Made by a program: the position numbers and the translations under genes
Assembly (NCBI GenBank): GCA_030248215.1
Contig: JASANG010004129.1
Span: forward strand, 124,001 to 188,000
Direction of reading: 5' to 3'
From: Enoplolaimus lenunculus
Lineage: Eukaryota > Nematoda > Enoplea > Enoplida > Thoracostomopsidae
DNA length: 64,000 nucleotides
Notes under the pieces: generated by a model
Database searches by the model: none
Told to the model about the DNA's origin: nothing
What the model saw: the letters and a program-made list of their open reading frames with translations, nothing else
Shown: positions 26,801 through 34,970 of the stretch, piece after piece
Position numbering within the stretch: the stretch's first letter is position 1
Layout of the letters: the number at the start of each line of letters is the position of its first letter

Positions 26801-29281
26801 ATCTAAAAAAAAGTAAAAAAACTAACCACGGTTCATCTGAGGGCTCCCAACAAACAAGACACGCTATGCAAGTGAAGCACATTGCACGGTCATCTCCAGT
26901 CGAATTTGGTTGATGATAGAAGCCTGCTTCAGCCATTTGATCCGGCAGAGCCCATCTAACAGCAAAATGTGAAATTAGTTAAACAAAACCAATTGCAATA
27001 TATACAATTAATACAAATACAACTACGTGCATACTGAAACACTTGCACTAAAACATACTAAAACGAACATAAGAGCATAATAGACGCTATTATAAGTTTA
27101 AAACGGCTCGATTATCGCTGGAAATTGATCCCCGCTTTGTCATGATGCATTACACGATAAAACATTAAATATTATCTTAATATAAACTAGACAGTTTTTA
27201 ATCCGCAGTGTCAATCTGCAGAGGTAAGTTTAAAACTTTAAAGGGTTTTATCATTCAAATTAAACCAATAAATGCAGTGCTTGTTCGCTGGAGAGACAAA
27301 TACGTACTGCAGACAATACCCGAATCTCTGTACAACCTTACTTATAATGCATATGCGGCCAGTTTGCAAACGTCATACGACGTGCCACTTCACTGGCCAC
27401 ACATGCTTTGTCGAGTTGTCCGTGATGATGTACATTTTCGAAAGTATATGGAGGATCAAACATTATGCTTATACGTTCTACCATACCCGCCGCATACGGT
27501 AGCATTTGAAGTAGAGGTGAACATTGATGATTTGCTGGCCGGACAATGTTTTCTATAATAATTGTAGCAGAGCGGAATTCTAATTGATAAAAATTAATAC
27601 GTAGCAACAATTTAAAGTGAGCATTCTTATCGAACTAAATTTCCAGTACTACGATAAATGTTTAGCACACAAAAATATGGGTACCGGTGCGTAGCTATCA
27701 TAACGATTATTACGCAAAAGCGATATACGTAGTATATAAAACTAAGAATTTACCCTGATAGGAAATAATATCATGGAGCACAGCTTTGAACAACGACAAC
27801 AAGCACGAATGTTTGCCTTTTAGAACTACAGAATTCCACTAAAAAGCTAATCGAGGATATATAGCTTGTAATACAAATGCACGTTATAAAACGAAACAAA
27901 GAGCCACGCTTAGCCGTTTAAACGTTTTTTATTGAAATAGAAAACTTTTAAGAAATTAACAGTCTTGGACCTGATTTTATACTGCATTTTCTTCCTTCGT
28001 TAGCAAAATTACCCTAAGCGTGTGGTTTTATTTTTAAAAATAACTGCACACACGAGTGCAACCAACACGTCCAACCAATACGTCCAAAGCAGGAGCAGCA
28101 GCAGGATAACAAAACAATTTTATACTTATATTTTTTAAACTTGGCAACAATAAAAGAGATGGCCTCACTCTATAACATCTAGAGTCTATATCTAACAATC
28201 CAGGTAGATCAGAATCACATTGTTTTTTGAGCTGGCCCAGAACGCTGTCCAATGTTTCTGAAGATAACGATGATGCCTTAAATGCGGACGATTCGAAGTA
28301 TTCTATCCATTTCTTTGCCTAAATGCAAATATATAACCTTCGAAATGAAAGCAAAAGAACTAACAGAAGATTAGACCGGATACCCGGATCCGGTTTCATA
28401 TCCTGTAAAAACCGATGTGTATCCGGTTCCCGGTATACACCTACTCATGGTGCAACTACAATTCCGGTCCGGTCCCGGTATTTTTGTACCATTCGGTTCC
28501 GGTAAATTTGTATCGGACCTAAATATTCCGGTAATATTGAATTTTCATCTTTTTATACGTATATACTTATATACTTGCTATTCTTTAAGAAGTCTTTTTG
28601 AAACCAATTGTTCAATTACTGACGATAAAATAACCTTGACAATCACCCAAAATAAACCCTCAAAGGTTGTTTTTACGCGAATATCTATCTTTAACTAAGG
28701 TTATTTCACCAATAAATAACACAGCAAAAAGAAAATATAAATGAAGTTTTCGGTGGAATGTATTTTTCTGATTTTCGGTTAAGGATACAGTTCCGGTTAT
28801 GTTTTCAAATTCCGGTTTCACCCTGCCTACAGGATACCGGGTATTGACGGTGGAGGTCATGAAGTTCATAAAGCTGATTTTTACATGTGAGCGTCTTCTA
28901 GTTCCATAACAATTACTGTTATTGTTATATCATTACGAACAATAAACGAAAAGACACATCTTGCTGCGATTGCATTGCTGGGCAAGTCAAGAAGATTAGG
29001 CCCGTAATCGTTCATCCAGAAACTGACCGTTTACTCAAAATCCCGCAAAACTAAAGAATTGGGTATACAAGCATCAGCAAAACGCAAAATTCATACCTCA
29101 ATCCGACTCAATTCAACTTCAACATCACTATCACTTGGTTTCCCACCAGTCAAACATTGTCTTGCATTCAGCGCTGTTTTCAGAAAATATGCACCTTGAA
29201 CTTCGCGCCGCACGCATAAACATTTTCCATTCGTTATTAACAATGCATCGTGATTCGGAATGTACTGCACACTCACTGGTC
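346..29281 (-). CDS. BIRC6: BIRC6/BRUCE-like giant IAP ubiquitin ligase, 3' end off window
   Basis: In animals BIRC6 is a very large E2/E3 ubiquitin ligase that binds caspases and SMAC and restrains apoptosis and autophagy. Exons (minus strand, 5' to 3'): 29281-29097, 28318-28169, 27634-27342, 26955-26827, 26540-26467, 25864-25722, 25213-25101, 24672-24587, 23605-22926, 22592-22010, 21472-21366, 20934-20751, 19104-18996, 18295-18044, 17832-17726, 17359-17253, 16967-16852, 16450-16174, 14976-14832, 14337-14237, 13964-13760, 12891-6264, 5876-5549, 5334-5272, 4918-4783, 4093-3866, 3613-3426, 3254-3141, 2750-2614, 1124-899, 502-346. From exon 2 to exon 31 each junction keeps frame, which is strong support. 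Similarity to vertebrate BIRC6 is recalled, not searched: N-terminal propeller, BIR, TPPPCWTEVQQ, WREHVFE and SGARR blocks. About 4,090 residues are coded here. The UBC domain is expected beyond the left edge. The first exon was not found, and the boundaries of exons 1 and 3 are the least certain. Confidence 0.93.
1257..1392. mobile_element. Small GC-rich MITE with perfect 15-bp TIRs
   Basis: The ends CTGGCTTCTCCACAG and CTGTGGAGAAGCCAG are perfect inverted repeats. They are flanked by a direct GATTT (1252-1256 and 1393-1397), consistent with a 5-bp target duplication. The 136-bp element is far more GC-rich (CCCCCCGG runs) than the surrounding intron of the BIRC6 gene. Confidence 0.75.
4095..4455. 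repeat. Minisatellite of GGGAGACTGGGACACT-type units
   Basis: About 360 bases of imperfect 8-10-base units alternating (A/G)ACTGGGA and (A/G)CACTGGGA or CATTGGGA. Read on the gene's strand it is a pyrimidine-rich CCCAGT array. It abuts the 4093-3866 exon of the BIRC6 gene, whose inferred acceptor (CTCCCCAAG) is the last unit. Open frames here are artefacts of the period. Confidence 0.85.
6264..12891 (-). CDS. BIRC6: 6.6-kb central exon of BIRC6 homologue
   Basis: One uninterrupted exon of 6,628 bases, about 2,209 codons. It begins after a TTTTGTTTTAG acceptor and ends at a GTATGT donor. Blocks shared with vertebrate BIRC6 run in order: RGCNWLQEVS near the start; LTGLIEVEPLAFTC; a Gln/Lys-rich coiled coil (QLLALQQQKQKLQ); TPKTTPF; the jelly-roll-like block SGARRCVVLNFGYPVLLTD through PLGSYWG; helical-repeat stretches (LLAYLGKKSM, SLVHWIVMF) and LLVVCKVISCIAR. 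Between and after them lie long low-complexity Ser/Thr/Asn/Asp/Glu-rich inserts. These include a Thr run coded by a (GTT)n-type microsatellite near 6500 and a tandem EFDTCE duplication near 6880-6910. The inserts make this segment far longer than the vertebrate equivalent and are probably disordered. Confidence 0.95.
13153..13296. mobile_element. GC-rich inverted-repeat element
   Basis: Bounded by GTTGTGCTATAC and, from the right, GTTGCGCTATAC. The 144-bp interior is rich in GCCGCGCG and CGCCGCTG. It lies in the BIRC6 intron upstream of the 6.6-kb exon. No clear target duplication. Confidence 0.55.
14995..15700. repeat. Intronic repeat rich in GCAGTCGCG/CGACTGCGATC motifs
   Basis: Short GC-containing motifs (GACTGCGGTCGCGG, ACGATCGCAGTCGC, ACCGCAG) recur on both strands. 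The same motif set marks patches near 130-240, 5940-6075, 19260-19400 and 41620-41930. They look like the subterminal repeats of another MITE family, but I could not fix its ends. Confidence 0.5.
16032..16168. mobile_element. Hairpin MITE abutting a BIRC6 splice donor
   Basis: An imperfect 137-bp hairpin. The ends are AGTGGCGCTAT and its complement, and the arms continue through GTCGCCGTTCGTCATC and a diverged partner. On the minus strand it starts at intron base +6 after the exon that ends at 16174, so the donor context GTAAT is immediately followed by transposon sequence. Confidence 0.65.
16174..18295 (-). CDS. BIRC6: BIRC6 homologue exons 14-18: end of propeller and conserved central block
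   Basis: Five short exons (18295-18044, 17832-17726, 17359-17253, 16967-16852, 16450-16174) with phases 2, 1, 0, 2 and 0 at their ends. The first carries beta-propeller-like strands (AATTKLGELQIISG, LAVSTDTGKICIF). The 17.8-17.3 kb exons give SPTFTYEDSIADWLKLTR and a Trp-containing stretch. The 16.9 kb exon has TPPPCWTEVQQHQ and the last has SWREHVFEITLP and HLDFKFSL. All follow the order seen in vertebrate BIRC6. Several were too short to stand out as open frames and were found from splice signals and family order. Confidence 0.9.
18565..18675. repeat. CCGGAT-rich repeat patch
   Basis: Imperfect ACCGGAT/ATCCGGT units are packed into about 100 bases in the BIRC6 intron. Similar patches occur at about 23690-23900, 28375-28510, 28765-28850, 45230-45300, 47345-47425 and 57390-57440, so this is a dispersed family. 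Its termini were not identified. Confidence 0.55.
19864..19982. repeat. Long imperfect palindrome
   Basis: Arms of about 50 bases: AATCATACGTCTGGC through GAGTTATTGTCAAATAAC at the left, and the complementary GTTATTTGACAACAACTC through GACGTCTGATT at the right. It could form a hairpin. It directly precedes the 254-bp tandem duplication and is probably part of the same inserted element in a BIRC6 intron. Confidence 0.65.
19985..20492. repeat. Tandem duplication, two nearly identical 254-bp units
   Basis: Unit 1 (19985-20238) and unit 2 (20239-20492) both start GAAAGTTCACCACT and end near CGATCAC(A/G)C(G/A)GACAA. They differ at only a handful of positions, so the duplication is recent. Both lie in the BIRC6 intron between 19105 and 20750. 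No coding sequence is seen. Confidence 0.85.
26467..26955 (-). CDS. BIRC6: BIR zinc-finger domain of BIRC6 homologue (two exons)
   Basis: The BIR domain is split over exons 26955-26827 and 26540-26467, joined within the Trp codon of DEPW. The visible core has the zinc ligands in order: a CIAC pair, then WEPSDEPW, SEHERH and TTCPYV, so CxxC, His and Cys are all present. It is followed by GEFTQNVP, as in vertebrate BIRC6 (GEHTQNVP, from memory). The preceding exon (27634-27342) ends in FANWPHMHY, matching the conserved lead-in to this BIR. In the family the BIR binds caspases and IAP-binding motifs of SMAC/HtrA2. Complete ligands suggest a functional fold. Confidence 0.95.
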
Positions 29282-29526
29282 CTTAAATACAAACATTTCC
29301 CGCATACAATAACATTAAAGCATTATCGTAGTTCTTCACTCTGCATAACGTTGCGTTATGCAGAAAAAGAGTAATTTGTTAGTTTTCCATTCAGTAATAC
29401 TTCCACCACACAAAATATATTTGTAGCACTAATTAATCAAAACTTTTACGTTCTTCTTGAAAGGTTAATGCTGAACGGAACACACAAATTCATGAAACCG
29501 ATATATCGGAACAAAATTCAGGGCCT

Positions 29527-30058
29527 CCAAAAAAAAGCCCACCCCTCCCCGCGACCCGGGCGCCCCCGAAAAAAGCTCAAACAAACCCCACCACCTCCAA
29601 AAACGAAAAAATGAAGAGAACACAAAAAAAAAACTCGCAAGGCGCAGCCACACAGCCAACCCCCCATCTCGGCGAACACAAGAACAAGCCCCACCCCACA
29701 AACCGCACAAAACACGAAAACAGAAAAAAAAGAACAATCGCGAACAACCAACTCGCAGAAGAACCAAACCAAAAAAAAAAAACACACCAAAACCAAAACC
29801 AAAACCAAAAAACACCCACTAAACAAAAAAAAAACCAAACAAAAAACAACACAACACAACAAAAAAAAAACAAAAAAACCACACAAAAAAACCCCAAACA
29901 AACAAAAACAACTCAATAGACAGCAACAAAACCAACCACACAGCTCCCTCCGCCTCTACACTCACAAAATCCACAAACAAAAAACACGCCACCCCCTCCC
30001 CCACCACCCCCAACAAATCTCACACCAACCTCCACCCCCCCCCACCCCCCGCTCTCAC
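29527..30058. repeat. Extremely T-poor A/C-rich tract
   Basis: About 530 bases with only some 25 T on the plus strand, made of A-runs, C-runs and ACCAAAACC units, plus short GC-rich patches (CGACCCGGGCGCCCCCG). The composition changes abruptly at both borders. It has no gene-like content despite several overlapping minus-strand open frames. It may be real strand-asymmetric simple sequence or an assembly artefact. Confidence 0.8.
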
Positions 30059-30204
30059 GTCTTGTGGAGATTGTGTATTGCTTGTAGATTATTGTATTTA
30101 GTTGCTCATAGTATACACTATAGAGTGAAAGGGTTAACCTGTAGTGCAATGCCAGATACCGCGCCAGCGTTTACCCATTGACTTTAGGAAACAAACATCA
30201 CCAT

Positions 30205-31233
30205 ACTGTAGTGACCCAAATCAGAGGGGACACTGACATATATTTGGCCTGTCCGTATGGTGCCCCCTGTTATTCGGTTACGAATTGTTATTTTTAACGC
30301 GTCCTCCGCCGCGTTTTGTTAGTTGGACCTAACACTAATCTCTTATGTCGAATTAAACGTTTATTTATCGTGTCAATAGCTTGAGCGATAATGCAAAGTT
30401 ATATTTAGGAATGTCATTTATGCGCTACAATTAAGGATAATGGACGTTTACAGACTCTAATAAGGGTTTAGGGACCCTATCCGCTTACGGATTCTTAGTA
30501 GGGATACAGACTCCTATTGATTGGGAAACAAAATCAACACCCCCCTTTTATTACCCCCCTCTTATGCAGGGTTCACGTTATAACCGGGGCAGCTTGGGAC
30601 ACGTTTTGTCCCTATTAGACTATTGGGTCACATTTTGTCTGCTTGTAGACCCCATATCGTATTCAAAAATTCGTATTTGTCTGCTCATATAATGTGTAGG
30701 TCACCTTTTGTCCTTCAATGCGAATATCATATGATATATTTTCAAATGTCTGCATAGTTGAGGTAACATACCCAAATTGTCCTGTTGAATATCATATACT
30801 AGAATTTGAAATTTGAATTTTTGAATTATGAAGCTGTGGTTTTAAGCGATTTTGTGTCGGAAACGATTTGCAGACATGTATTTGGTATTTAAAGCACGTT
30901 TGTGCCTCTGTCGTCCAACTTTTCATTCATTTATTAGTACACAAAGGTTACACTATCCCGCTGAATATCATATGATATTCGTTGAAATTTTGGAATATCA
31001 TATGATATCCGTATAAATGTCCTACAGTGTCATGTGACATACCGTCCCTTGTACACATTGATCATTTGAGAGCGGTGGTTTTATAAGCTAATGTCATATG
31101 ACATTCGAGTTTTGTTTGTTGACCAGATATAAGTGCCCAAATTTTAACGTTGACGTCGAATCAACATGGGACAAACCGTGTCCCGCCTGCCCCTGTTATA
31201 ACGTGAACCCCGCATTATTCGGGTCACTACAGT
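30205..31233. mobile_element. Outer DNA element interrupted by a nested MITE
   Basis: The ends are inverted copies of ACTGTAGTGACCC (left 30205, right ending 31233). The left end is followed by about 350 bases that reappear, diverged, at 61075. The element is split by the 30567-31212 insertion. No coding frame is seen and no target duplication was recognised, so the superfamily is left open. Confidence 0.6.
30567..31212. mobile_element. Nested MITE with 46-bp terminal inverted repeats
   Basis: The inverted ends begin CAGGGTTCACGTTATAAC (left) and CGGGGTTCACGTTATAAC (right, read inward) and agree over about 46 bases. The interior has repeated palindromes of the type ATATCATATGATAT and a variant TGTCATATGACA. 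It is non-coding. It sits inside the 30205-31233 element and is therefore younger than it. Confidence 0.75.
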
Positions 31234-32637
31234 GATTATGTCTCCTTTGCATAATATAATAAGAGCCCGACATCAACAAAATACGATGAGTTTTATTCAA
31301 CCGAATAAATATTTGTGGAATATTTAAACCTCTTATTCTGAAACAAATAAATTCCAACACTGTGATGCAAAACAGCGGCTATATAGTAGGGCACAACAAG
31401 ATACGTTTACCTACGATTTAGGCAGAAAATCTAACACTAGTCCCGAATCCTGTAAATAGCAAGTGTCTCAGCAAATTCGGTGTTTGAGTCTTAGCCAGAA
31501 TTTCTCAAAGAATTGTAATAATAAATACTCGCAGATTGTTCAGATGACCTATGTCAACTACACATAATGAAGAATTCACTAAAAATGATTTATTTTTCTG
31601 CCAACACAATTAAGGCGTTTATAAATTAATCCACCTTTTAAAGATTTCAAAGAACAAATGCGAATGCATTGAAATTTTTAAGATTACCTTTTGTATAACG
31701 GAAACGAATAGGTTTTTACCGGAAACTGATATCCCGTTACATCCTGCTAAACAGATTTAATTCTTATAGTTGGCTGTGTCACTTATATATTTCAAACTAA
31801 AAACTAAAACAAAATAAAAAACAAACCCAAATCCACACCTTAAGGGAATGCCCGGCTTCACCTAGTCTCTCTTAGAACTTAAGTTACGCTTAGGCGTTGC
31901 TAAACGGCGTAAAATCTAAAAATCTGTGCGTGGCGGCTGCGTCCGCAAGGTAAAGGTATCAGGAGCCCTGCGTTGTCATTATAATTAACAAGGGATGTTC
32001 CAGATTACCACAGTCAACATTTTCACCTGAGCTTGCTAGAAATTTTTTGTCCCCTGGATACGGTATTCTTCATCTCTGTTGTACCCTGATGTATATACAA
32101 ATAAACTAAATTTAAAAATATATTCATTTAAGTGTATTGCATAATCCGTATGACTCTTTACCAATAGAAAAAAATAGAAGCCGACCACGTAAGTAGATTT
32201 TAGCTAACAATTACCTAATCTGTTTCTAAAAGTTAACACTGTACTCTCAGTTCTATACGCAACACTGCTTTCTCAAAAAACAAATCAAACACACCCACGG
32301 ACGGAAATAAATAAAATTAATTTCAAACAACGAAAGAGTCCAACAGAAATGTGGATTCCAATAATGTATTTTGGTAATACGAAAGCATAACAACCTGATT
32401 TGCATTGTGTAGAAACGGGACAAATATTTTGCTTAATAAATTAATTGCAATTACATACGACAGAACTTAACATTCAATCATGTAGAATCTTACTGTCCGT
32501 TGCTACTGAGTTGAAATAAGTTACACGAACCTATTTCTTTCCGGCAGAACTCTTGACCTATCCAGTACACAACTTATTTTTACAAACAGCTTTCGACACA
32601 CACACAAAAGTTAAATTTTCACAGTAATTTAATTTCT

Positions 32638-33031
32638 AGGCATGTGCCGATTAATCATCAGCAATAACCGGTACTTTTTGCGTGTATCGACAACGCCACT
32701 GCGAAAAAATTGCCGATTCTTTGCCAATACTTTTTGCACATAAGTCAGTAGCTGGAATGCTATCAATTTCACTTCCTGGAGTATATCAATGTGTTCCATC
32801 TGGGAAACAGTTATCTCTGTTACGCTTGTGCTTGAAAAATTAAATAAAGTGAACCGTTCCCATAAAAATTGTAATAGTTTATGATAGTTCGGGTTTAAGC
32901 CTTCGCATAACGATGTAAAGCACTATCCTATTTGTTCTTTAAACATGATGTACTAAGGTTACAATCGGCATCGGCATATTTTCAAAATAAGAATCGGCAT
33001 CGGTAAAAATTTTATTAGCGGCACATCCCTA
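32638..33031. mobile_element. MITE family C (AGGGATGTGCCGAT ends), single copy
   Basis: About 394 bp bounded by AGGCATGTGCCGATTAATC and, from the right, AGGGATGTGCCGCTAATAAA. The body has TCGGCA-rich subterminal repeats. The AGGGATG end resembles hAT termini, but no 8-bp duplication could be confirmed. It begins about 45 bases downstream of the RalGAP alpha stop codon and contains an AATAAA on the gene's sense strand (33011-33016). Confidence 0.65.
33011..33016 (-). promoter_or_regulatory. Candidate polyadenylation signal of RalGAP alpha
   Basis: AATAAA on the minus strand, 61 bases downstream of the RalGAP alpha stop codon. It is the first such hexamer seen. It lies inside the terminal part of the family-C MITE. 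Confidence 0.45.
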
Positions 33032-33076
33032 CTAAGTTTAGAATAATGTCTCAAATATATCACAACTACAAATAAA

Positions 33077-34970
33077 TTAAACATCGAATGTTTCTTCATC
33101 GACAACAGTGTTCTGGGTAATATTACTGGCGTGGTTAGATACTTCATCAGGCGAACTGGTAATATGTGGCGTGACAGCATTGGGGGGCACTAAACCGCTG
33201 CCAGTTGTTGGAAACAAACCAAGAGCATTTGCAAGCATAAAGCGGTACGGCATGGGTTGGTAAAGTTCAGTCGCAGCGCGATTAAAATCAGATATACGTG
33301 CTTCGTAATGGGGTCGAAATCCAGGCATTGAGCGACGTTTTGCACGTGACGCACAAACAGCCGTTGTCCGAACTAAAGTTGCTACTGAACACCAATCAAC
33401 GACTGCGCCATCGAACAATGGCCCAAAATCACATCCCACCGATTCAGGTTTTGTGTCAATTTGAATTCTGAAAAATAAACCACAAATTGACTGGCTAAGA
33501 TCGTACTAAGTTAGGGAAGGTTTTGTATTAAAGTTTTTTAACACTAAAATGACGTCCGGCTTCTTGCTCACTTAGCTTGCGAGTTTTTTTACCCTGTTAT
33601 CTGTCGTGCGGTCGATCGCTTTAAAAATATCTGGAATAGCCACTTACAAGATTGATAGATAAAAATAGTTTAACAACAATCATAATTCCAAAAGTCATTT
33701 CATTTCGGTTTCAAATAATTTTCTTGCATTATTTTCTTCTCAATGGCACGCAAAAAATTGTTGCACGGTCTGCACAATATTGTGAACGAAGCGTATTCGC
33801 ACACTATACACAATCAAGGGACACGCAGATGGGTTTTGGAGTCAAACATTGGATTTGTAGAAAATTTTTTTAAGTTGGCAACGTATCACCCTATCAAAAT
33901 TCTAATAGAACGTGATCCTCAAAACTCACACCACTCTAGCATTATGTATTTGTGTACAAAATTATTGGTCCAAAGCAAAAGGACTAACCTGAATAAATAA
34001 TTCGCCAAAGGATATATTACAATTAAAATATCACAAAATTCGGTTGCAATTATTCCTCGTCTGTAGTCCCGCCAATGTTCTGACCAAACAATATGTATTT
34101 CATCATTTCCGATGTGCCGTACTTTCTTGTTAATATCATCTATAAAGTTAAAACTACATATAAACTCATTATTGCAAATAATTTGGATAGCATTTAGTAG
34201 TTTAACCAAAGGCATTTACAAAAGACAGCTCACCACGAAAAAAAATATTTTTAGTTCTCGTGGTAAAACCAACAAACAAGAATTTAATTTCAACAAGAAA
34301 AAGAACCGCTGTTCATACTATACATTACAACTAAGGCGCAAACGAAATTCCAACTCCGGTTATTCGATTCAAAATCAATTCTGATCTGTATTCAAATTCC
34401 GATTGCAGATAAAACAAATTTAAAAAAATTTTCATTTCGTTGGCTGTATTTTTGTAGTCTTATGCTCTGTAACTAACGATTTTGCTACATATGTTTAACT
34501 GGGCATAAATTCTTTGTGCAACATAACCATCACAGAACAATCGGAAACAAATATATGATGCAATGCCACATATAAATTAATATAAAATTCGTAAGGCTCG
34601 CAAAGTAAGAAAAATGTACAAGGTCTGCTGAATACTTTTAGTTGCGATTTATTAAAATTCCGACTACTATTCCGTTTCCGATTAAATTCACTACGCGTGA
34701 CATCTCGAATAGAACAAACACCGAGACGAACCGCTTACCACCGGGCAACATTGTCGACACATGGTACATGACTTCCGTTGTTGGTGACATATAGTATACC
34801 GAGCGTGCACCGCTTCCTGTCTGTAATCCACCCAAATACCCTCGATGAGTAGACAAGTCAACTTCCCAGCCAAGGCCAGACACAAATCGTTCGAATGCAG
34901 CTGAGCTCACTCTATTTGAAAGTATAGACTGTTTGTCTTCTTGACCTTCCCCAACGTAGATAACAGCAAA
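33077..34970 (-). CDS. RALGAPA1: Rap/Ran-GAP catalytic domain of RalGAP alpha (last three exons)
   Basis: Exons 34970-34739, 34139-33989 and 33467-33077 carry the GAP domain. Visible blocks are [57 protein letters not shown] and [10 protein letters not shown]. The Asn of HIGND (codon at 34105-34107) corresponds to the catalytic 'Asn thumb' of Rap1GAP-type GAPs, so catalysis should be intact. One small difference is [11 protein letters not shown], where the vertebrate protein has EFGDVLIVIYP. The tail after the domain is about 75 residues and ends in [10 protein letters not shown]. Confidence 0.95.

Larger units (their letters stand above)
29282..33076. other. Intergenic between BIRC6 and RalGAP alpha
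   Basis: It holds the A/C-rich tract, the nested DNA transposon (30205-31233) and a family-C MITE (32638-33031). The missing first exon(s) and promoter of the BIRC6 gene should lie here or be lost in the odd tract. I could not identify an exon. Around 31700-32600 I see only AT-rich sequence with one TTAGGC-like patch near 31870-31900. Confidence 0.7.

Noticed and set aside
27208-27558. Plus-strand 116-residue frame
   Set aside because: It is antisense to the BIRC6 exon 27634-27342, whose minus-strand reading has family sequence and correct splice phases.
29465-30149. Four overlapping Phe/Gly/Val-rich minus-strand frames
   Set aside because: They exist only because the T-poor tract has few stops on the opposite strand; composition is not protein-like.
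29281-33077. BIRC6 and RalGAP alpha as a nematode operon
   Set aside because: Same strand, but about 3.8 kb apart with transposons between; nematode operon spacing is usually around 100 bases.
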